A stretch of DNA of 12,105 nucleotides from an uncultured Clostridia bacterium (GTDB lineage: Bacteria > Bacillota > Clostridia > Christensenellales > Aristaeellaceae). Both the position numbers and the translations under genes were made by a program. Positions 6,499 through 12,105 of this stretch are shown one piece after another (within the stretch, counting starts at the first letter, position 1; every line of letters starts with the position of its first letter). Where the stretch lies: assembly GCA_946410395.1 (NCBI GenBank), contig CAMKAE010000045.1, positions 1 to 12,105 on the forward strand, in the 5' to 3' direction. The notes beneath the pieces are model-generated. The model saw only the letters and a program-made list of their open reading frames with translations. It did not search any database and was not told the origin of the DNA.

Positions 6499-8829
6499 TT
6501 ATGCCTTGAGGAAGCCCATCACAGAGAGGAAGGTTTCGGTGACGGAGCCGGGATTGCCCATCAGAATCATCAGGGTCACCAGGATGGCGGCGGCGGAGAG
6601 GACAATGCCGAGGATCGAGAGGATCATGCCGATGATGCCGATGGCCCGGCCTTTGGGATTGCGGCGCCCTCTCCCGGAGAAAACCGTCCCGGCAATCGAC
6701 AGACCCAGCCCGAGACAGCCCAGGAGGAAGAGAAGCGCAACAGGGTCCACCGTGAGGGAGCCGGCTGCGGCCATGCCGACCAGCTGCATGGAGAGGATCA
6801 CGAAGGACGCGATGCCGGCGAGGCCCAGCGCCAGACCGAGGGTGGCGCGGGCGGGGAACTTCTCGGCTTTGACCTTGGCGATGCGCCGGTCACGCCGGGC
6901 AATCCGCTCCGCCAGATCCCGCGATCCCACGCCGTAGACCAGATAGAGGATCAGGCCGGAGACAATCATGATGAAAACCGTGGCAGCGCAGCGCCGGCCG
7001 GAGGCGTTCATGTTCATGTTGTCGCGGCCCTCCTCCGCGCACATGCTCTGAATGACCATGGCATAGGTGCGTCCCTCCGGTTTGGCAAAGGTCGCGCCCA
7101 TGTCATACTCGGTAAACAGCGCGTTGAAGTTGAGCGCGAAGACGGCCAGGACGCTGGGAAGCACGATGGGCAGCTTCACGCGCAGAAAAGTGACCAGCGG
7201 ACTGGCGCCCAGGTTTTTCGCCGCGTCCTCCAGTTCCTCGTCAATAGCGTAGAAGGCGGCCTTGATCATGCGCAGGGCAAATGGCAGCTTGACCACCGTG
7301 TAGGCCATGATGATCAGGAAGCGCACATTATCCATGTACAGGTTTACGGATGGCGTTGTCCCCTGAACCTCTCCAAAGCCCGCGAGGCCAAGGCGAACGC
7401 CGGCGAAGATATCGCTGTTGAAGAAGATGCGGTAGGAATAGCAGATCAGGATGGTCGGCAGCAGCCAGGGGAACAGCATGCAGGCCTCCGCAACCCGGCT
7501 GCGCTTCCTGTGCTTGTTTTTGAAGATGTAATTGACCACAGCCACGACAATCACGCAGGCCAGGGCTGCCGCGATGGCCGACATCACAAAGCTCAGCCGG
7601 ATACCGCCCACCGTGCTCTCGTTTCCGAACACACCGGAGATGGCCCCTTTCCGGGTGACATCTCTCCCTTTCCAGTTCTGATAGACATAGTCCTGGTTGC
7701 CAAAGAAATTGGAAAGGGTCCAGTTGGAAAAGTCAATGGTTTTTGTGCGCACGTTCCCCCAGTTCTGGAAGGCGAAGACGAGGATCATGACCACAGGCGT
7801 CATGTAGATGATGAACAGGGCATAGGCATAAATGTGCGCGAGGATGTTGGCCACGGGATTCTGGATCTTCTGTTTGACCAGCTTTGCCTTTGTCTTGCTG
7901 ACGGAGAGGTAATGCCCCTTGCGCTCGTAATGGTTGAGAACCGTCAGCAGAATGACGGTAAACAGCGCCAGGATGACGGAGAGCAGTGCGGCCCGGGCCT
8001 GCGGGAAAGCCTCGTCCGCCGTTGACGAGCCTGCCAGACGGACAATCTCCGGGTTGATTGAGTTGTACCCCAGCAGGGTCGGGGCGGACATGGCGCACAA
8101 GCCGGTGATGAAAGTCATGACGGTCAGCGAGAAAAGGGTCGGCAGAAGCGTCGGCATGACAACCTTGAACAGTACCCTGAAAGGTTTCGCGCCCATATTC
8201 CGGGCGGCTTCCACCGTATTGTAGTCAATGCCGCGGATCGCGTTGCGCAGGAAAAGGGCGTGGTTGGACGTGCAGGCGAAGGTCATGGTGAAAATCACGG
8301 CGCTGAAGCCTGTAAACCACGATTTGTTCATGCCGGGGAAAAGCTCTGCCAGCCACTTGGTCATCAGGCCGTTCTGATCGTAGAGAAACTGATAACCTGT
8401 GACCAGCGCCACGCCGGAGTAGATCAGGGTGGTCATGTAGCCAAGGCGGAGGATCTTTGCGCCCTTGATATCGAAATATTCGGTCAGCAGCACGATCGAG
8501 ATGCCGACCACGTTGACCGTGATGACCAGAACGATGGCCAGCTTCAGAGAGTTCCAGAGGAAGGTCGGCATATTGCCGGCGAAAAAGAACCGGATGACGG
8601 CCAGCGGATCCAGGTTTCCGGCTGCGTCCCTCACCGTGAAAATGGAGGTCAGCGTATCCATGCAGGGGAGCAGCATGAACCCGAAGAAGAGGATGGCGAA
8701 CAGTATGCCGCCGAAGATTTTCCACAGATTGGCTGTATGGCTTCTGCCGGAAATTACGTCTTTCTCATTGCGGTGGCGCTTCCTTTGAGCGGGCGCCGGC
8801 ATTGAGGTTTCGCTTGCCATGGTCTGCAC
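6499..8829 (-). CDS. ABC transporter permease, ferric-iron type, two domains plus C-terminal membrane module
   Basis: The membrane subunit of an ABC importer, 776 residues. Two binding-protein-dependent permease domains are fused in one chain, as in FbpB/AfuB-type iron transporters. Each carries the cytoplasmic coupling loop that contacts the ATPase: EAARNMGAKPFRVLFKVVMP near residue 207 and EDAAKNLGASPLVTFLRVKL near 534. FbpB-type proteins are usually about 500-560 residues. The excess comes from a long insert at about 360-410 and a C-terminal region after about 655 with three further membrane segments (about 663-685, 696-715, 729-757), the last two flanking a basic GRGRRNPKGRAIG loop that recalls DUF4190. 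The open frame reaches TTG 8847, but I take GTG 8827-8829 because GAGGGGG lies 7 bases before it. The gene begins 14 bp after the ATPase stop. The substrate is inferred from the family only. Confidence 0.92.
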   Translation of the reverse strand: MQTMASETSMPAPAQRKRHRNEKDVISGRSHTANLWKIFGGILFAILFFGFMLLPCMDTLTSIFTVRDAAGNLDPLAVIRFFFAGNMPTFLWNSLKLAIVLVITVNVVGISIVLLTEYFDIKGAKILRLGYMTTLIYSGVALVTGYQFLYDQNGLMTKWLAELFPGMNKSWFTGFSAVIFTMTFACTSNHALFLRNAIRGIDYNTVEAARNMGAKPFRVLFKVVMPTLLPTLFSLTVMTFITGLCAMSAPTLLGYNSINPEIVRLAGSSTADEAFPQARAALLSVILALFTVILLTVLNHYERKGHYLSVSKTKAKLVKQKIQNPVANILAHIYAYALFIIYMTPVVMILVFAFQNWGNVRTKTIDFSNWTLSNFFGNQDYVYQNWKGRDVTRKGAISGVFGNESTVGGIRLSFVMSAIAAALACVIVVAVVNYIFKNKHRKRSRVAEACMLFPWLLPTILICYSYRIFFNSDIFAGVRLGLAGFGEVQGTTPSVNLYMDNVRFLIIMAYTVVKLPFALRMIKAAFYAIDEELEDAAKNLGASPLVTFLRVKLPIVLPSVLAVFALNFNALFTEYDMGATFAKPEGRTYAMVIQSMCAEEGRDNMNMNASGRRCAATVFIMIVSGLILYLVYGVGSRDLAERIARRDRRIAKVKAEKFPARATLGLALGLAGIASFVILSMQLVGMAAAGSLTVDPVALLFLLGCLGLGLSIAGTVFSGRGRRNPKGRAIGIIGMILSILGIVLSAAAILVTLMILMGNPGSVTETFLSVMGFLKA

Positions 8830-8843
8830 GGTGAAGCCCCCTC

Positions 8844-9866
8844 TCAATAAGACATGACGTCCGCCGGGTTCAGGCGCAGGGTGACTTTCTCGCCCGGCTC
8901 ATAGATGCTGATGCCATCGTTTTTTTCAATCACTTTCAGCGACTGACCCGCCGCCTGGATGTAATACTTGATATACAGGCCATAGTATTCCTGCATCTCA
9001 ATGACACCTGGGACCTTGAAGACGCCCTTTTGCTTTTTTTCTTTGTCTTCCTTCTTTTCGTTTGATTTGCTGCTCACGCCGATGCGTTCCAGACGAATGT
9101 AGTGATTTCGGTCCTCCGGCAGCTCCATGATCTGCGCCAGCTCCCGGCCGATCGGGTTGATATCGCCGATAAAGTTCGCGACGAACTCGGTGGCGGAGTG
9201 ATTGTAGACTTCGTTCGGCGTGCCGATCTGCTCGATGTAGCCGTTGTTGAACACCGCGATGCGGTCCGAGAGCGTCAGAGCTTCCTCCTGGTCGTGGGTG
9301 ACGTAGATCGTCGTGATGCCAAACTCCCGCTGCATCTTTTTCAGCTCGTTGCGCAGGTTGACGCGGAGTTTGGCGTCAAGGTTGGACAGGGGCTCGTCCA
9401 TGCAGATGACCGCCGGCTCCGTGACCAGGGCGCGGGCGATGGCGACACGCTGCTGCTGGCCGCCGGAAAGCTGGGAAACCGCTTTGTCCAGCTGCTCATC
9501 GGACAGGTCGACTTTGCGGGCAATCCGATCCACCCGCTCCTTGATTTCAGCGCGGGAGCAGTGCTGGATTTTCAGGCCGAAGGCAATGTTGTTGCGGACG
9601 GTCATGGTCGGGAAAAGCGCATAGGACTGGAATACAATGCCGATGTTGCGCTTTTCGATCGGGACGTTGGTGATATCCCTTCCCTGCATGGAGACAGAGC
9701 CGCTGACGGGCTCGATGAAGCCCGTGATGGTCCGCAGCGTGGTGGTCTTGCCACAGCCCGAAGGCCCCAGGAAAGTGAAAAATTCGCCTTCCTTTACGTG
9801 GACATTGATATTGTGCAGAGCCTCAAAGTCGCCGAATTTGACGACAATGTCCTTCAGCTGGATCAT
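8844..9866 (-). CDS. ABC transporter ATP-binding protein, FbpC/PotA type
   Basis: The 340-residue motor subunit that hydrolyses ATP to drive the adjacent permease. The nucleotide-binding domain is complete: Walker A GPSGCGKT (34-41), Q-loop Q80, signature LSGGQ (133-137), Walker B VICMDEP (153-159, with D157 and E158), D-loop SNLD (161-164) and switch H191. A TOBE-like regulatory domain follows (about 235-340), as in the CysA/PotA/FbpC group of importers. A lysine/glutamate-rich insert at about 266-280 (SKSNEKKEDKEKKQK) interrupts it and looks like a flexible linker. The start is ATG 9866 with AAAGGA 11 bases upstream, a rather long spacing that may lower translation. The gene lies between the binding-protein gene, behind a hairpin-containing spacer, and the permease gene. 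Confidence 0.95.
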   Translation of the reverse strand: MIQLKDIVVKFGDFEALHNINVHVKEGEFFTFLGPSGCGKTTTLRTITGFIEPVSGSVSMQGRDITNVPIEKRNIGIVFQSYALFPTMTVRNNIAFGLKIQHCSRAEIKERVDRIARKVDLSDEQLDKAVSQLSGGQQQRVAIARALVTEPAVICMDEPLSNLDAKLRVNLRNELKKMQREFGITTIYVTHDQEEALTLSDRIAVFNNGYIEQIGTPNEVYNHSATEFVANFIGDINPIGRELAQIMELPEDRNHYIRLERIGVSSKSNEKKEDKEKKQKGVFKVPGVIEMQEYYGLYIKYYIQAAGQSLKVIEKNDGISIYEPGEKVTLRLNPADVMSY

Positions 9867-9905
9867 GTTCGCATCGGTCCTTTCTCGGTCTGAGTTCGGA
9901 TGGGC

Positions 9906-9935
9906 GGGGCTCCGTCCTCATGCGGACGGTTCCCC
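9906..9935 (-). other. Second hairpin in the leader of the ATPase gene
   Basis: GGGG-ct-CCGTCC (9906-9917) pairs with GGACGG-tt-CCCC (9924-9935): a 6-bp stem, a 2x2 internal loop and 4 more base pairs around a 6-base loop. It follows the stronger 9939-9968 hairpin with only 3 bases between them. No U tract follows. It would form the 5' end structure of any mRNA processed or reinitiated between the binding-protein and ATPase genes and could stabilise it. Confidence 0.5.
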
Positions 9936-9938
9936 GGG

Positions 9939-9968
9939 AAAAGGCGTACCCAATGACGGGTACGCCTT
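9939..9968 (-). terminator. Intercistronic terminator/attenuator between binding protein and ATPase
   Basis: A perfect 11-bp inverted repeat, AAGGCGTACCC (9941-9951) with GGGTACGCCTT (9958-9968), has a 6-base loop. On the - strand the stem ends in UUUU, two of these within the stem, followed by CCC. The short U tract suggests partial rather than complete termination, the usual way for binding-protein genes to be expressed above their permease and ATPase. It may also act as a 3' stability element. Confidence 0.65.
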
Positions 9969-10002
9969 GGGGTCAGAACTCACAAAGCACGGATCAGCGC
10001 TG

Positions 10003-11199
10003 TTACTGCGCTTTCTGGGTCAGGACGGCCCAATCCAGATTCTCCCAATCGGGCTCGGCCGGGGCGTTGCTGTTGTCAGCCCAGTAGAAGCCCAGGTTGG
10101 TCATAATGTTGGTCCACTCGGCAGAATGGGCGCCCACATACTCAGCATAGGTCATTTCCGTACCGGGGACGATGGTCAGCGAGCAGTTGGGGATCGCATA
10201 GATCGGGGGAACCTCGTCGTAGAGCGCAGCGACGGCTTCCTCATTGCAGGGATAGGAGTCAAACTCCTCGGACCAGGCAATCTGAACCTCGGCAGAGCCG
10301 AACCATTCGGCAAAGGCCTTCACGGCCTCGGTTTCCTCAGCGGTACGGCCGGGGCGGTCGAGAACGCCGAGATACTCGGCGATGTAGTAGGTGCCGTCGT
10401 CGATCTCAACCAGATCCCAGTTCTCGCCCACCGGAACGCCCTGCAGCGGATGCTCATAGGTGCCCGCGTTGGCAGCGGCATAGATGTTGCCGTAGAGGGA
10501 AGAGGAGTAGAAGGTGGAGACCTGCACGTCGCCACGGATCAGCGGCTCAAGGCCGTAGCTGTCGCCCGTGAAATTGCCGCCGGCGCAATACGCCCACAGT
10601 TTCTTCCAGCCTTCGAGGGAAATGCCGCCCGCCGGGGACGCCGGATCGGTGTAGGCATACAGCATAGCGTTGTTGATGTTGGCGTTGGTGGTGCCGCCGA
10701 CCTTGCCCTGGCGATACCAGTTGAAGCCGCAGTCGACAATGTCGCCCCAGTGTGCGAAATGGAGCTTCGTCCCGTTGGTGCCGAACTCGTCATTGCGGTA
10801 GAGCATCAGGATGTTCTGGATAACCAGGCCGTAAGCCTTTCCGTCGAACTTGTACTGGCCGACGGCATTGGCCCAGGTGGGCTCCCAGTCCATGACCTTC
10901 AGGTTCTCGTACTGGCCGTTGACCAGCTGAGACCAGCGGACTTCGTTCAGGCCAAAGATGATGTCGCCGTCCTTGTTCTCGTTGGCGGCCTGTACGGCGG
11001 CTGTGTCACCGGAATAAACGGAGTTGTCGTCCAGCGAAATGTCGAAGCCTGCTTCCTTGGCCGCTTCGATCAGCCAGGTGGTGCGCTCGGGGGAGTTGGA
11101 GTTGGAGTAGATGCGGATTTTGTAGCCGTCGGCGGAAGCCAAGGAAACCAGACCCACCAGCATGACGGATACGAGAGCCAGGCAGAGCAGTTTTTTCAC
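10003..11199 (-). CDS. ABC transporter extracellular binding protein, ferric-iron type
   Basis: The 398-residue substrate receptor of the importer encoded next to it. Residues 1-23 form a signal peptide (MKKLLCLALVSVMLVGLVSL, then ASA before DGY). The mature protein opens with YKIRIYSNSNSPERTTWLIE, the first strand and helix of a type II binding protein of the AfuA/FbpA group, and continues with IIFGLNEVRWSQL, KAYGLVIQNILMLYRND and a C-terminal helical region rich in Trp and Tyr. There is no lipobox cysteine at the cleavage site, unlike most Bacillota binding proteins, so membrane attachment is not evident. The start is GTG 11197-11199, set by AGGGAGGT about 6 bases upstream. The TAA stop lies in the loop of a short hairpin (AGCGC 9996-10000 with GCGCT 10008-10012). 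Expression should be high given its promoter; ferric iron is the family default, but related proteins bind other ligands. Confidence 0.9.
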   Translation of the reverse strand: MKKLLCLALVSVMLVGLVSLASADGYKIRIYSNSNSPERTTWLIEAAKEAGFDISLDDNSVYSGDTAAVQAANENKDGDIIFGLNEVRWSQLVNGQYENLKVMDWEPTWANAVGQYKFDGKAYGLVIQNILMLYRNDEFGTNGTKLHFAHWGDIVDCGFNWYRQGKVGGTTNANINNAMLYAYTDPASPAGGISLEGWKKLWAYCAGGNFTGDSYGLEPLIRGDVQVSTFYSSSLYGNIYAAANAGTYEHPLQGVPVGENWDLVEIDDGTYYIAEYLGVLDRPGRTAEETEAVKAFAEWFGSAEVQIAWSEEFDSYPCNEEAVAALYDEVPPIYAIPNCSLTIVPGTEMTYAEYVGAHSAEWTNIMTNLGFYWADNSNAPAEPDWENLDWAVLTQKAQ

Positions 11200-11225
11200 G
11201 AAAAGACCTCCCTTTATTTATTTGT

Positions 11226-11240
11226 CCGCGTCCTGCGCGG
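11226..11240 (-). other. 5' leader hairpin of the binding-protein mRNA
   Basis: CCGCG (11226-11230) pairs with CGCGG (11236-11240) around a 5-base loop. It lies in the predicted leader, between the promoter and the ribosome site, and is followed by an unstructured AAATAAATAAA stretch leading into GGGAGG. Such a hairpin close to the 5' end commonly protects mRNA while leaving the ribosome site open; that role is inferred. Confidence 0.4.
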
Positions 11241-11255
11241 TACATTCTACAGGGT

Positions 11256-11283
11256 ATTATACACAAAATCTGCGAATTGTGAA
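11256..11283 (-). promoter_or_regulatory. Strong sigma-70-type promoter of the binding-protein gene
   Basis: On the - strand TTCACA (11278-11283, 5 of 6 consensus) and a perfect TATAAT (11256-11261) are separated by 16 bases. Transcription would begin near 11249, giving a leader of about 50 bases. The promoter sits only 32 bases after the stop of the upstream microprotein ORF, so the transporter genes can be expressed independently of the MBL gene. Confidence 0.75.
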
Positions 11284-11315
11284 CCCCATCGGCAAATATT
11301 TTGGGGGATATCGCC

Positions 11316-11423
11316 TCAGGCCTCCCGCACCTCCGTCCATCCCAGGAGGAAGAACAGCCTGCCCGTGAAAAAGCCAATGAAGCCAAGCCAGAAGCCCGGC
11401 CTTTTCGTGTGCCGAACCGTCAT
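11316..11423 (-). CDS. 35-residue hydrophobic microprotein, coupled to the MBL gene
   Basis: A short frame whose ATG (11421-11423) overlaps the TGA of the MBL hydrolase gene in an ATGA junction, the classic arrangement for translational coupling. A GAGGAG lies 11 bases upstream, inside the MBL gene. The peptide has a basic head (MTVRHTKRP), one hydrophobic span (GFWLGFIGFFTGRLFFLLGW) and an acidic tail (TEVREA), so it could be a single-pass membrane protein with the N-terminus inside. The Arg in the middle of the span is unusual for a simple anchor. The stop is at 11316-11318, and the transporter promoter begins 32 bases later. I do not recognise the family. The case rests on the overlap, the charge pattern and codons like those of its neighbours. 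Confidence 0.6.
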   Translation of the reverse strand: MTVRHTKRPGFWLGFIGFFTGRLFFLLGWTEVREA

Positions 11424-12001
11424 CCGCCCATCCACTCCTCAGGCCAATGCGCGTACAGGATCCGCTTCGGCTGGCAGCGCATGATCCGGTCCCAGTCGGC
11501 CAGCAAGGCCGCGTTGTCCTCATACCCCTCGGCGAGCGCCCGCGGCTGCATGTCGCCGACGATGCAGTCTCCGCTGTCGAGCATCACGGAAACGCCGTCC
11601 GCGCTGTGGCTCGGCGTGGCGAGGAGTTCCCCGGCGATGCCGATCGCCTGCAGATACGCCCGGCTGTCTTCCACAGGGATGATCTCCGCCAGGCGCTCGT
11701 CGACGGGGACGTACCGCAGCCGGTCCCGTTCAAAGATCGGATCGGATGCGTGGACGAACGCCCTTTGCACCTCCGGCAGGATCAGCCTGACGCCGTGCCG
11801 CTGGAGCGCGCCGATCAGCCCGCAGTGGTCCGGGTGCCAATGCGTCGCGATGACGTGGGTGATCTGCTCCAGCCGGAAGCCGTTTGCCTTCAGGGCCCGG
11901 TAAAACGCAGGCAGCGTGCCGGCGTAGTCCGTGTCCACGAGCAGCCTTCCCCCGACCAGGAAAGTGTTGGTGTTGCCGTATTTCAATCTGATCATTTCCA
12001 T
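11420..12001 (-). CDS. MBL-fold metallo-hydrolase
   Basis: A 193-residue cytoplasmic hydrolase of the metallo-beta-lactamase superfamily with a two-metal site. Visible ligands are the THWHPDHCG motif (H54, H56, D58, H59), then H132 in TPSHSADG, D149 in IVGDMQ and H185 in YAHWPEEW. The protein is short and carries no extra domain, so it is not a ribonuclease J or Z, and it has no flavodoxin or rhodanese partner domain. The frame stays open 26 codons upstream, but ATG 11999-12001 has AGAGGA 8 bases before it, and MEMIRLKYGNTNTFLVGG is the usual first strand of the fold, so I take this start. Small-molecule hydrolases such as thioesterases and lactonases share these motifs; the substrate is unknown. 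The stop overlaps the microprotein gene by 4 bases. No convincing promoter is seen in the 104 bp upstream. Confidence 0.9.
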   Translation of the reverse strand: MEMIRLKYGNTNTFLVGGRLLVDTDYAGTLPAFYRALKANGFRLEQITHVIATHWHPDHCGLIGALQRHGVRLILPEVQRAFVHASDPIFERDRLRYVPVDERLAEIIPVEDSRAYLQAIGIAGELLATPSHSADGVSVMLDSGDCIVGDMQPRALAEGYEDNAALLADWDRIMRCQPKRILYAHWPEEWMGG

Positions 12002-12105
12002 ATGAACAGTCCTCTGGCATGCGCGACGGATGATTTGCCATCTCCCCGATAAACTGGAATTTGTGCGATTGACTTCCATCTATACTAACTATTGATTGAA
12101 GGCCC

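Noticed and set aside
6292..8025. 577-residue + strand frame opposite the permease
   Set aside because: Same low-complexity shadow composition; the permease with two coupling-loop motifs is on the other strand.
9637..11484. 615-residue + strand frame opposite the ATPase and binding-protein genes
   Set aside because: It spans two real - strand genes, their spacer and promoter, and has no recognisable domain or ribosome site.
12002..12079. 26-codon upstream extension of the MBL hydrolase
   Set aside because: The ribosome site at good spacing and the first strand of the fold both point to ATG 12001; the extension is not fold-like.
12069..12086. TTGACT and TATACT on the + strand as a promoter leaving the window
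   Set aside because: The spacer is only 6 bases, far too short for a sigma-70-type promoter.

Overview
The window is a gene-dense bacterial chromosome segment. It is G+C-rich and has purine-rich Shine-Dalgarno sites (AGGAGG/GGGAGG type), several GTG starts and short gene spacing. Together with the protein types (DUF3887-alpha/beta hydrolase, OPT transporter, DUF4190-like membrane segments), this suggests a high-GC member of the Bacillota (Clostridia-like). That assignment is inference from style; there is no rRNA or marker gene here to fix it. No tRNA, rRNA, CRISPR array, insertion sequence or phage gene was seen.

Layout. The + strand carries a compact ABC-type AAA ATPase (29-757), a 35-codon ORF with a strong ribosome site that looks like the head of a lost gene (839-946), and a secreted alpha/beta hydrolase (1913-3250). 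Everything else is on the - strand. Reading the - strand genes by coordinate: a YfcE-like metallophosphoesterase (924-1595) preceded by a 22-codon ORF (1601-1669); a secreted protein of unknown function (3263-4147); an OPT-family transporter (4215-6104) with its own promoter (6169-6197); an ABC transporter of the ferric-iron type, made of binding protein (10003-11199), ATPase (8844-9866) and double-domain permease (6499-8829), followed by a small ORF (6298-6483) and an intrinsic terminator (6280-6311); and an MBL-fold hydrolase (11420-12001) whose stop codon overlaps the start of a 35-residue hydrophobic microprotein (11316-11423).

How the genes work together. The clearest functional unit is the ABC importer. 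A near-consensus promoter (11256-11283) drives the binding-protein gene. An 11-bp hairpin with a short U tract (9939-9968) then separates it from the ATPase and permease genes, an arrangement that would make binding protein in excess over the membrane complex. The permease and ATPase genes are 14 bp apart. The substrate cannot be fixed from sequence; ferric iron is the default for the family. The OPT transporter and the secreted protein downstream of it may be one transcript. The metallophosphoesterase and hydrolase genes diverge from a shared 1670-1912 region.

No wholly new multi-gene defence or mobile system is evident. The unusual content is at small scale: three or four unlisted microprotein-sized ORFs tightly tied to larger genes, a permease carrying an extra DUF4190-like membrane module, and several stop codons placed inside small hairpins.
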